Positions 1-7,073 of a stretch of 64,000 nt of DNA are shown in pieces (the first letter of the stretch is position 1; each line of letters opens with the position of its first letter). A program made the translations under genes and the position numbers. The DNA comes from Streptomyces longispororuber (GTDB taxonomy: Bacteria > Actinomycetota > Actinomycetes > Streptomycetales > Streptomycetaceae), in the NCBI RefSeq assembly GCF_014656095.1, contig NZ_BNBT01000004.1, forward strand, positions 82,410 to 146,409. The letters are read 5' to 3'. The notes below the pieces were generated by a model that made no database searches, had not been told where the DNA came from, and saw only the letters and a list, made by a program, of their open reading frames with translations.

Positions 1-305
1 CGTCCGTGGCGGCCACCAGGTGGAAGCTGCCGGGCAACTCCCGCGCCACGGCGTCCACGTCGGCGAGCGTACGCAGGCCCCGGGCCAGCCGCTCCAGGCG
101 GTCGGTGGTGACCGGGCAGTGCCCGATCACCACCAGGCGCACCGGACCCGCCGTCGTGCGGCGGACCTCGTCCGGGTCCCAACCGCCCACCACCCAGGGG
201 CGGCCCGAGGGGTGGGCAAGCACCCGGGCGGCCGGGAAGGGGTACGCGTCCGGGGTCCGCGGGGCTGCCCCTGGCGCGTCCGACAGGACGACGAATCCGG
301 CGCTC
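1..305 (-). CDS. Lasso peptide cyclase (asparagine-synthetase-like), N-terminal part, cut by window edge
   Basis: Only the first 101 codons lie in the window; the gene continues off the left edge. The ATG is at 303-305, 58 bp downstream of the lasso precursor stop, in the same direction. The N-terminus reads MSAGFVVLSD and continues with SGRPWVVGGW, VRLVVIGHCPVTT and LPGSFHLVAA. This pattern is familiar from actinobacterial lasso cyclases (the C protein), whose N-terminal domain resembles the glutaminase half of asparagine synthetase B. The family adenylates the ring Asp/Glu side chain of the precursor and closes the macrolactam onto the core N-terminus. The catalytic AS domain is outside the window. 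Identity rests on the N-terminal pattern plus the adjacent precursor. Confidence 0.8.
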
Positions 306-363
306 ATCTCACCTGGCCTCGGCTCGTACGGTCCGACTGGTCACTGGTCCGGTACGGCCGCCC

Positions 364-507
364 CTACCAGCCCTGCTCGCCGAGGACGTCGTTGTACTTG
401 TTGCCGAAGCCCAGCGTGTCCTCGGAGAACTCGCCGACGGCCACGAGGGCCGGCGGCTCGTAGCCCGTGGCGGCGTCCTGCTCGTCGGTGCCCGTGTGCT
501 GTTCCAT
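364..507 (-). CDS. Lasso peptide precursor (A protein)
   Basis: A 47-residue ORF starts at ATG 505-507 behind AGGAGG placed 5 nt upstream, the best ribosome site in this region. The leader carries the spaced pattern Y16, P19, L21, G25, F27 and T31, which matches the YxxPxL...GxF...T motif read by the RRE protein of lasso systems. T31 is the conserved Thr at position -2, so cleavage is predicted after L32. The core would be GFGNKYNDVLGEQGW (15 residues), with Gly1 joined to the Asp8 side chain in an 8-residue ring and a 7-residue tail ending in Trp. No Cys is present, so a class II lasso is expected. The cyclase gene follows directly; protease and RRE genes should lie beyond the left edge. Confidence 0.88.
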   Translation of the reverse strand: MEQHTGTDEQDAATGYEPPALVAVGEFSEDTLGFGNKYNDVLGEQGW

Positions 508-558
508 GGGTGCCTCCTGATGAGTCCTGACGGGTACGGGAAGTGCCTGGACAGACGC

Positions 559-582
559 GTGCGCCCCCGGGCAGGGGCGCAC
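559..582. promoter_or_regulatory. GC-rich stem-loop in the leader of the lasso precursor
   Basis: There is a perfect 9-bp inverted repeat, GTGCGCCCC at 559-567 and GGGGCGCAC at 574-582, with a 6-nt loop. It lies 52 bp upstream of the precursor ATG, inside its presumed 5' leader. No U-run follows on the minus strand. It could be an mRNA-stabilising or attenuating hairpin; the role is inferred only from position. A weak TTGACG (minus strand, 629-634) further upstream is the only -35-like element seen. Confidence 0.4.
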
Positions 583-745
583 ACGACGCGCGGCGATGAT
601 CCGAACTCATTGCCGAACACGCCCTACCCGTCAATCACACGCCATACACCGCCACTTGGGCTCGCTTGCGCACCACGCACCCCTTGCCTCACGCCTCGAC
701 GACGACCGCACGGCCGGGGTCAGGCGTGCCGAGGGGGCGGCCGGG

Positions 746-1144
746 TCAGGCGTGGGACGGGGCCGGGGGCCTGCGGCGGGGGCCTCCGCCCGGCGGCACC
801 GCGAGCGCGTCGCGCAGGCGGGGCACGACGGCGAAGCAGTCGGCCACGCCCGCGAGGCGCATCACCTTGCGGTGGAAGGGGTCCTGCAGAACCACGGTGA
901 GGCGCAGCTCCCGGCGGCGGGTGGCGTTGCGCGCCTGGCAGAGCAGGGACAGGCCGCCGCAGTCCAGGAACGTCACGTCGCTCAGGTCGAGGACCACGTC
1001 GTGGCGGCAGGTGAGCGTCAGCTCGGCGAGGCGGCCCGTGAGCCGCTCGGTGGCGTAGATGTCGAGCTCTCCCCAGAGCGTGATGACCAGCCGCTCCTGC
1101 CGCACCCGGGCGTGGAGACCGAAGGGAGGACTGTCGTCGTGCAT
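746..1144 (-). CDS. STAS-domain protein (anti-sigma factor antagonist-like)
   Basis: This 132-residue protein starts at ATG 1142-1144 behind GAGGGGGAA. It has one STAS domain: a strand region around residues 19-30, the VVLDLSDVTFLD stretch at 50-61, and a helix after it. The family usually binds an anti-sigma factor and is switched off by Ser phosphorylation in a D-S-[ST]-G-L loop. Here the loop reads D61-C62-G63-G64-L65, so neither usual phosphoacceptor is present. The C-terminus is a Pro/Arg-rich tail. No RsbW-like kinase gene is adjacent. It could be a constitutively active antagonist or a STAS paralogue with another partner. Confidence 0.8.
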   Translation of the reverse strand: MHDDSPPFGLHARVRQERLVITLWGELDIYATERLTGRLAELTLTCRHDVVLDLSDVTFLDCGGLSLLCQARNATRRRELRLTVVLQDPFHRKVMRLAGVADCFAVVPRLRDALAVPPGGGPRRRPPAPSHA

Positions 1145-1309
1145 CGTTCCCCCTCGTGGCGCCCTGTGCGCGGATCCGGGGTGTGGCGGCCCGGCGCCGC
1201 CGACCCGGGTCGGTCCGGGCGGAGCACGCGGACGCACCACCGTGATTGCGGTCTGTGCGGTGAACTGTCTCGCCACCGGGGGCACGAGCGGCGCGGTGGT
1301 GCCTATGGC

Positions 1310-1334
1310 ATACCCGACAGGCGCAAGATAATGC
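1310..1334 (-). promoter_or_regulatory. Possible SigB-type promoter for the STAS gene
   Basis: On the minus strand, GCATT (1330-1334) and GGGTAT (1310-1315) are separated by 14 nt. This fits the Streptomyces SigB-group pattern GNNTN-N14-16-GGGTAY. It lies about 166 nt upstream of the STAS ATG. The -35 element overlaps the left arm of the palindrome at 1329-1349. Promoter assignment by eye in GC-rich DNA is uncertain. Confidence 0.35.
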
Positions 1335-1349
1335 AACTCCTCTGCATTA
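1329..1349. promoter_or_regulatory. Perfect AT-rich palindrome, candidate operator
   Basis: TAATGCA (1329-1335) and TGCATTA (1343-1349) form a perfect 7-bp inverted repeat with a 7-nt spacer (ACTCCTC). It is an AT-rich island in otherwise very GC-rich sequence. It overlaps the candidate -35 of the STAS gene, which would suit a repressor site. The cognate regulator is not identifiable here. Confidence 0.5.
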
Positions 1350-1492
1350 AACCGGGGTTGGCTGATTCGGCCGGGCTCCGGCGCACGCTGCCGGACGGGG
1401 GCGCCGACCGCCGTCACGGCACCGGTGTCGTGGCTGGTCCGCGCCGGGTCACCGGTCGGCCGGGCGGTGCGGCGCCGCCGTCGGCGGAGGTG

Positions 1493-2722
1493 TCACAGCG
1501 TGTACAGAAGTTTGTCGGGCACCACCGGCGGGGTGCCCTGCAGGACTCCGGTGGTGGCGTTGTCGATCAGGTGCCGCTTCACCTGGGCGGGGGTGTCCGC
1601 GGGCCGGAGGGCGAGGTGGAGCGCCGCCGCGCCGGCCGCGTGGGCCGCCGCCATCGACGTACCGCTGACGGTACGGACGGAGGTGTCGCCGTCGTACCAC
1701 ATGGAGGGGATCTGCACGCCGGGTGCGAACAGGGACACGCAGGAACCGTGGTTCGAGGAGGAGGCCCGCCGGTCGTTGCGGTCGCTGGCGCCGACGGTGA
1801 TCACCTCGGGGAGCCGCGCGGGGGACGTGGAGCAGGCGCCGGTGGAGGTGCCCGCGCTGCCGGCCGCCGCGGTGTAGGTGACGCCGGAGCGGACCGAGGC
1901 GCGGACGGCGTTGTCGAGGACGCCGTCGGCCGGGCCGCCGAGGCTCATGTTCGCCACGGCCGGCCGCGCGGCGTGCGCCGTCACCCAGTCGACCCCGGCG
2001 ACGACGCCCGACGTGGTGCCGGAGCCCTGGCAGTCGAGGACCCGCACGGCGATCAGCCGGGCCTCCTTGGCGACGCCGTGGGTGCGGCCGGCCGCGATGC
2101 CGCCGACGTGGGTGCCGTGGCCGTTGCAGTCGGCACCGTTCCGGCCGTCGCCCACGGTGTCGACACCGACCGAGGCGCGCCCGCCGAAGTCCTGGTGCGT
2201 GGTGCGCAGCCCGGTGTCGATGACGTGGACGCGGACGTCGGGCGCGGTCGTGCGGTACGTGTAGCTGCCGGACAGTGGCAGGGTGCGCTGGTCGACGCGG
2301 TCCAGGCCCCAGGGCGGGTTCGGCTGCGTCCCGTCGGCGGCGGCCCGGGCGAGGCGCACGCGGGTGTCCTGGTGGACGGACGCGACCCGCGGGTCGGCGG
2401 CGACGCGTGCGGCCCGCGCCCGGCTCATCGTGGCGGAGAAGCCGTGCAGCGCGGCCCGGTACACGTGCCCGAGGCGCGTACCGCCGTCGCCCCGCCCGAG
2501 CAGCTCGCGCGCCACGCCGGGCACGTCGCGGCCCCGGGTGTCCTTCAGGACGACGATCCACCCGTCCGGCACGGCGCTCTCCCCGGCCGCGGCAAGGCGC
2601 AGCGCACCCGCAGGGCCCGCCGGGGCGGCCCCGGCCGCGGACGCGCCGCCGGCCTGGAGACCGGCGGCGACGACGAGCGCGGACAGCACCGCGACGGCAC
2701 GGGTGCGGGAGGGACGTGTCAT
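1493..2722 (-). CDS. Secreted S8 (subtilisin-like) peptidase with atypical active-site context
   Basis: The 409-residue protein begins MTRPSR at ATG 2720-2722, after GAGGAAG. A Sec signal peptide spans about residues 1-30, an I9-type inhibitor propeptide about 54-124, and the S8 domain about 138-405. The catalytic triad is visible: D169 (VIDTG), H202 (GHGTH) and S356 (SGTSMA). Two normally invariant features differ. The oxyanion-hole Asn of the AAGN motif is Ser (A286-A287-G288-S289), and the GTSMAxPH motif reads GTSMAAAH, so Pro is replaced by Ala360. It resembles secreted Streptomyces subtilases in length and order. It may be a low-activity or inactive protease; the triad itself is intact. 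Confidence 0.9.
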   Translation of the reverse strand: MTRPSRTRAVAVLSALVVAAGLQAGGASAAGAAPAGPAGALRLAAAGESAVPDGWIVVLKDTRGRDVPGVARELLGRGDGGTRLGHVYRAALHGFSATMSRARAARVAADPRVASVHQDTRVRLARAAADGTQPNPPWGLDRVDQRTLPLSGSYTYRTTAPDVRVHVIDTGLRTTHQDFGGRASVGVDTVGDGRNGADCNGHGTHVGGIAAGRTHGVAKEARLIAVRVLDCQGSGTTSGVVAGVDWVTAHAARPAVANMSLGGPADGVLDNAVRASVRSGVTYTAAAGSAGTSTGACSTSPARLPEVITVGASDRNDRRASSSNHGSCVSLFAPGVQIPSMWYDGDTSVRTVSGTSMAAAHAAGAAALHLALRPADTPAQVKRHLIDNATTGVLQGTPPVVPDKLLYTL

Positions 2723-3181
2723 GGCTGCACCTGCTTCCTCGTGGGGGTGAGGGCCCCGGGAGGCGGGAGCGGTGGGGATTGCCGCCCGGGGACGGGGGTA
2801 CCCGGCAACGGTGGCCCGCCGGATGGTCGGCCGGCGGGCCACCTCGGAGACATACCGCCGGAGCCGGGCGAGGCGGTCCGCTGGCCACCACGCTGGCGAG
2901 GGTCCGCCGAAAACGGCAGGTGCAGCGACACCGCACCGCGCCGCCGCACCGGACACCCCGCCCCGCTCCGCCGTGGTTCCTTCCTCTTCCGCCCCGCCTT
3001 CACGGTGTCGGCGCATCCGCCCCCCTCCCCTCGTCCGCCCTCCCGGCCGGGCTGCCGAGTACCGCCCGGGAGAGCCATGGAAGCGGCGATGCGGCGCGCC
3101 ATCAACGGGTCCCGCGCGCCCCAAGACGACTTCCGGCCTACCTGGACCCCACTGCCGCCTCGCCCACGCCGCCGCCCCCGG
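2723..3181. other. Intergenic region between subtilase and MltG-like gene
   Basis: This 459-bp gap lies upstream of the subtilase gene (minus strand). Open frames here are short, Arg/Pro-rich and have no recognisable domain. I see no gene, RNA or clear operator. Confidence 0.5.
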
Positions 3182-4012
3182 TCACCGGTTCCTGTTGAAC
3201 TCCGCCACGTTGCGCCGCTGTTCCTCGTAGCTCGCGGTGAAGCGGGTGTCCCCGCGCTTCACGGTCACGAAGTAGAGCCAGTTCCCCGGTGTCGGGTTCG
3301 TGGCGGCGCGCATGGCGTCCTCGCCGGGGTTGTTGATGGGGGTGGGGGGCAGGCCCATGCGGGCGTAGGTGTTGTAGGGGCTCTTGAGCTTGGTGTCGCT
3401 CGCGGCGGTTCTGAGGGTGGAGCGGTTCAGGGCGTAGTTGATCGTGGAGTCCATCTGGAGGGGCATGCCCCGGTCGAGGCGGTTGTAGATGACGCGGGCC
3501 ACCTTGCCCATGTCCGCCTTGGTGTCCGCCTCGGCCTCGATCATGCTCGCGATGGTGACGGTCTGGTAGATGTTCACGGCGTTGCGGTCGGCGCCCGCGG
3601 TGACGTGGCCGCCGCTGAACTTCTTGTTCGCGGTGTTCACCATGTACGACAGGACGGACGCCGGGGTCGACTGGGACCCGATGGGATACGTGGCCGGGAA
3701 GAGGTAGCCCTCGGGGTTGCCGCCGGCGTCGCCGGGCAGTTTGAGGTCCGCCCGGCCGACCGCCTTCTTCGTGGTGCCCTCGGCGACTCCGAGGGCCTTG
3801 TCGATGGCCTTGTAGACCTGGCCGGAGCGCCAGCCCTCCGGGATCGTCAGCGTCTTGGGCCGCGGTTCTTCGTCGTCGTCGGGGAGCAGCAGCGGGACCG
3901 CCACGGCGGTGGCCGCGGCGACGGCTCCGGACGTGATCAGGGCGATCCGGCCCCGGCGCGTCAGCCGGACCGCTGTGCGTTTCGTGCCCCCTGGCGGTGT
4001 GGTGGTGTGCAT
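3182..4012 (-). CDS. Short MltG/YceG-like endolytic transglycosylase
   Basis: This 276-residue protein has a Lys/Arg-rich cytoplasmic start, one membrane segment at about 22-43, and a YceG/MltG domain from about 54 to the end. The family cuts nascent peptidoglycan glycan strands at the membrane. Family landmarks are EGYLFPATY at 101-109, TIASMIEAEA with the candidate catalytic Glu159, ARVIYNRL at 172-179 and LQMDSTINYAL at 185-195. It is far shorter than the main Streptomyces MltG and lacks that protein's long N-terminal extension and LysM-like region. It is probably a second paralogue. It starts at ATG 4010-4012; a 59-bp gap separates it from the ABC exporter gene upstream. Confidence 0.85.
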   Translation of the reverse strand: MHTTTPPGGTKRTAVRLTRRGRIALITSGAVAAATAVAVPLLLPDDDEEPRPKTLTIPEGWRSGQVYKAIDKALGVAEGTTKKAVGRADLKLPGDAGGNPEGYLFPATYPIGSQSTPASVLSYMVNTANKKFSGGHVTAGADRNAVNIYQTVTIASMIEAEADTKADMGKVARVIYNRLDRGMPLQMDSTINYALNRSTLRTAASDTKLKSPYNTYARMGLPPTPINNPGEDAMRAATNPTPGNWLYFVTVKRGDTRFTASYEEQRRNVAEFNRNR

Positions 4013-4071
4013 GCGGGCACGGTAACCCGGCTTTTGTCATATTTCAGGGCAAATGTCGGCGGATCGGACCC

Positions 4072-5955
4072 CTACGGCGCGGGTTCCAGGAGCGTGTCCC
4101 TGCGCACGAGCGCGGCGTACCGGCCGTTGCCGGCGAGGAGTTCCTCGTGGGTGCCCCGCTCCACGGCCCGCCCGCCGTCGAGGACCACGATCTGGTCGGC
4201 GCCGCGCACGGTGGACAGCCGGTGGGCGATGGTGAGCGTGGTCCGGTCGGCCGACAGGGCGTCGATGGCCCGCTGCACGGCGTGCTCCGTCCGGGTGTCG
4301 AGGGCGCTGGTGGCCTCGTCCAGGATGAGCACGGGAGGGTCGCGCAGGATCGTGCGGGCGATGGCGAGGCGCTGCTTCTCGCCGCCGGAGAAGCGGTGGC
4401 CGCGCTCGCCCACCACGGTGTCGTAGCCGTCGGGGAGGGCCGCGATGTGGTCGTGGATCTGCGCGGCCCGTGCGGCGGCGTGCAGTTCCTCGTCGGTGGC
4501 GTCCGGCTTGGCGAAGCGGAGGTTGTCGGCGACGGACGCGTGGAACAGGTACGTCTCCTGGGAGACGACGCCGACGGCGCGCGCGAGGGTGTCGAAGTCC
4601 AGGTCGCGCACGTCGACGCCGTCGAGGGTGACGCGCCCGGCCGTCACGTCGTACAGCCGGGGGACCAGGTAGCTGAGCGTGGACTTGCCGGAGCCCGTGG
4701 GCCCGACGACGGCCAGGCTGCCGCCCGCGGGCACGGTGATGTCGATCCCTTCGAGGACGGGGGCGCCCTCGGGGTCGTAGCGGAACTCCACGCCCTCGAA
4801 CCGGACCTCGCCCTTGACCCGCTCCAGGGACACCGGCCGGTCCCGCTCGGTGATGTCGACGGGCAGGTCGAGGTACTCGAAGATGCGCTGGAAGAGCGCG
4901 AGCGAGGTCTGGATCTGCACCCCGGTGGAGAGCAGGCTGACCGCGGGCCGGAACAGGCCCTGCTGGAGCGAGACGAACGCGACGAGCGTGCCGATGGAGA
5001 CGGTGGGCCCGCCCATCTGGAAGGTGAGCCCGGCGCTCCAGTACAGGACGGCGGGCATGGCGGCCATGACGATGGTGATCACGGCCATGCGCCAGCGCCC
5101 GGCCATGTTGGAGCGGACCTCCAGGCGCACCAGCTCCGCGGACTCGTCGGCGAACGAGCGCGTCAGCGAGTCGGCGCGGCCCATCGTGCGGCCGAGCAGG
5201 ATGCCGCTGACGGACAGCGACTCGGTGACCGTGGCGGCCATCGCGGCCATCTGCTTCTGCCGCTCGGTGGCGATCTTCTTGCGCTCGCGGCCGACCCGGC
5301 GACTGATCCACACGAACAGCGGAAGCAGCAGGAGGGACACGACGGTCAGGCGCCAGTCGAGGGCGAGCATGGCGACGACGGTGGCGATGACGCTCGTGCT
5401 GTTCGACACGAGGGAGGTCGCCGTGGAGGTGACGGTCGCCTGCATGCCGCCGATGTCGTTGGCGATGCGGGACTGGACCTCGCCGGTGCGGGTGCGGGTG
5501 AAGAAGGCGAGCGACATGCGCTGGAGGCGGCCGTAGACGGCGGTGCGCAGGTCGTGCATGACCTGCTGGCCGACGGTCGTGGAGATCAGCGTCTGGAGGA
5601 CGCCGAAGACGCTGGTGACGACCGCGCTGAGGACCATGCCGAGCGCGAGCAGGGTCAGCAGGCCCGTGCGTCCCTGCGGGATGGCGGTGTCCAGGATCTC
5701 CTTGAGGAGGAAGGGGGTCGCCACCGAGACCAGGGACGCGGCGCACACCAGCAGGCCGACGACGGCGAGGCGGGCGCGGTACGGGCGGAAGAGGCGGAGG
5801 ATGCGGCGTAGCTGGCGGGGCTCCTCCGGGCCCTCGGCCGGGCGGGGCTCCCCCGGGTCCTTGGCCAAGCGGGGCTCCCTCGGGTCCTTGGCCGGGCGGG
5901 GCTCCCCCGGGCTCGCGTCCGAGGGCGTCCAGGTGGGCGGGGTGTCGTGAGGCAT
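4072..5955 (-). CDS. ABC exporter, fused membrane and ATPase domains
   Basis: The 627-residue half-transporter has a six-helix membrane domain (about 55-340) followed by a nucleotide-binding domain. Walker A is GPTGSGKST at about 418, the signature is FSGGEKQR at about 521, then Walker B LILDEATSALD and the H-loop IAHRLST, so the ATPase looks fully competent and likely works as a homodimer. Residues 16-47 repeat a GEPRPAKDP-like nonamer three to four times and read as a disordered tail. The gene diverges from a MarR-type regulator with a palindrome between them. That arrangement in actinomycetes usually means drug or lipid export repressed by the MarR protein. The substrate is unknown. Confidence 0.92.
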   Translation of the reverse strand: MPHDTPPTWTPSDASPGEPRPAKDPREPRLAKDPGEPRPAEGPEEPRQLRRILRLFRPYRARLAVVGLLVCAASLVSVATPFLLKEILDTAIPQGRTGLLTLLALGMVLSAVVTSVFGVLQTLISTTVGQQVMHDLRTAVYGRLQRMSLAFFTRTRTGEVQSRIANDIGGMQATVTSTATSLVSNSTSVIATVVAMLALDWRLTVVSLLLLPLFVWISRRVGRERKKIATERQKQMAAMAATVTESLSVSGILLGRTMGRADSLTRSFADESAELVRLEVRSNMAGRWRMAVITIVMAAMPAVLYWSAGLTFQMGGPTVSIGTLVAFVSLQQGLFRPAVSLLSTGVQIQTSLALFQRIFEYLDLPVDITERDRPVSLERVKGEVRFEGVEFRYDPEGAPVLEGIDITVPAGGSLAVVGPTGSGKSTLSYLVPRLYDVTAGRVTLDGVDVRDLDFDTLARAVGVVSQETYLFHASVADNLRFAKPDATDEELHAAARAAQIHDHIAALPDGYDTVVGERGHRFSGGEKQRLAIARTILRDPPVLILDEATSALDTRTEHAVQRAIDALSADRTTLTIAHRLSTVRGADQIVVLDGGRAVERGTHEELLAGNGRYAALVRRDTLLEPAP

Positions 5956-6445
5956 GGGCTCCTACGGGACCTAGCGGGACGTCGGCGGTGTCGGCCGACG
6001 ACCGTGCGGAGGAGCGGCGGTACGGGACCGCCGCCCGGGGGCGTGCGGATGGTGCGGGCCGACGGTGCGGGTCGGCCGCGCGGGGCCGGGCCGCCGGTGC
6101 CGAGGCGGCGGCGCCGGATGGGCGCTGTCGGGTCGGCGGTGTCGGGTCGGCTGTGTCTGGCTGTCGGTGCCGGGTCGGTGACGGCGTGGCGCCGGCGGTC
6201 GCCCGGCCCGGGGTGTCGGCGACCGTACGGCCTGCGCCGTCGGCAGCCGTGCGGCCCGGGCTTTCGGTGTGCTCGGGCTTTCGGTGTGGCCGTACGGCTG
6301 CGCTGTCGGCGCGCGCGGTCGCACGGCCTGAGTGCGGTGGCCTGCCGCCGAGGACGGACGTGGGTGGGCCGGCGCCGACGACCTCAGGAGGATAGCTCAT
6401 TGTTACCTATACTCACAATGCACATGGTCCTGCTACTGTTCCGGC
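5956..6445. other. Long GTCGG-rich divergent promoter region
   Basis: This 490-bp gap separates the ABC exporter (minus) from MarR (plus). Positions about 5980-6350 are low-complexity, with many GTCGG/GTGCGG repeats and no recognisable gene. The last 55 bp turn AT-richer and hold the MarR-type palindrome. Confidence 0.5.
6398..6420. promoter_or_regulatory. Palindrome, candidate MarR operator
   Basis: CATTGT (6398-6403) and ACAATG (6415-6420) are a perfect inverted repeat around TACCTATACTC, which contains a good -10-like TATACT. It ends 25 bp before the marR-family ATG. AT-rich dyads of this size over the promoter are typical for MarR autoregulation, so control of both the regulator and the divergent exporter is a reasonable inference. 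Confidence 0.6.
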
Positions 6446-6886
6446 ATGAGCACACCGGACACCGACGGACTTCTCGCCGAGCAACTGCTGCGGCTGACCC
6501 GTCGGCTGCACCGCATCCAGAAGCGCCACCTGGAGCCCATCGGCATCACCCCCGCGCAGTCCCGGCTGCTGCGCACCCTGGCGCACTGCGACACGCCCCC
6601 GCGCATGGCCGATCTGGCGCAGCGCCTGGAGGTCGTACCGCGCGCCGTGACCAGCGTGGTCGACGCCCTGGAGGCGAGCGGCCGGGTGCGCCGCGCCCCG
6701 GACCCGACCAACCGCCGCGTCATCCGCATCGAGCTCACCGACGGCGGGCACGAGGCGCTCCGGTTGCTGCACGGCGCGCGCCGCGCCGCCGCGGAGGACA
6801 TCCTGGCTCCCCTGGACACCGCCCAGCGCGCGCAGTTGGGCGGCTTGCTCGACGCGTTGTTCGAGGTGCCTGAGGGCGGGGGGTGA
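6446..6886 (+). CDS. MarR-family transcriptional regulator
   Basis: The 146-residue protein starts at the internal ATG (MSTPDTDG); the upstream open frame is not typical coding sequence. A winged helix-turn-helix covers about residues 30-100: ITPAQSRLLRTLAH, then MADLAQRLEVVPRAVTSVVDALEASG as the recognition region, and the wing DPTNRRVIRIELT. The family binds dyad DNA as a dimer and releases it on binding small phenolics or drugs. It diverges from the ABC exporter and has a palindrome just upstream. The ligand is unknown. Confidence 0.9.
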   Translation: MSTPDTDGLLAEQLLRLTRRLHRIQKRHLEPIGITPAQSRLLRTLAHCDTPPRMADLAQRLEVVPRAVTSVVDALEASGRVRRAPDPTNRRVIRIELTDGGHEALRLLHGARRAAAEDILAPLDTAQRAQLGGLLDALFEVPEGGG

Positions 6887-7073
6887 GGCGGGGGGCTCGG
6901 TGTCACGGGGGCTTGCTTGTCCGCCAGGGCAGACCTGTGTCGCCCACCTGTGTCACGGAGGCGTGGCGCCTCGGCGGCGGTGTGCCCTCGCGGGTGGGAC
7001 CCTGGCGGCGGAGAGCCGGTGGCGGTGCACCGGCCGCCCCGGCCCGCGCCGCCGAGACCGCTGAGGAGAGGCC

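Larger units (their letters stand above)
1145..1492. other. Intergenic region upstream of the STAS gene
   Basis: This is the 348-bp gap between the STAS start and the subtilase stop, both on the minus strand. It holds the palindrome and candidate promoter described separately. No credible gene was seen in it. Confidence 0.6.

Noticed and set aside
596..4426. A 1276-codon plus-strand open frame
   Set aside because: It is antisense to the STAS, subtilase, MltG and ABC genes, which have clear domains and ribosome sites.
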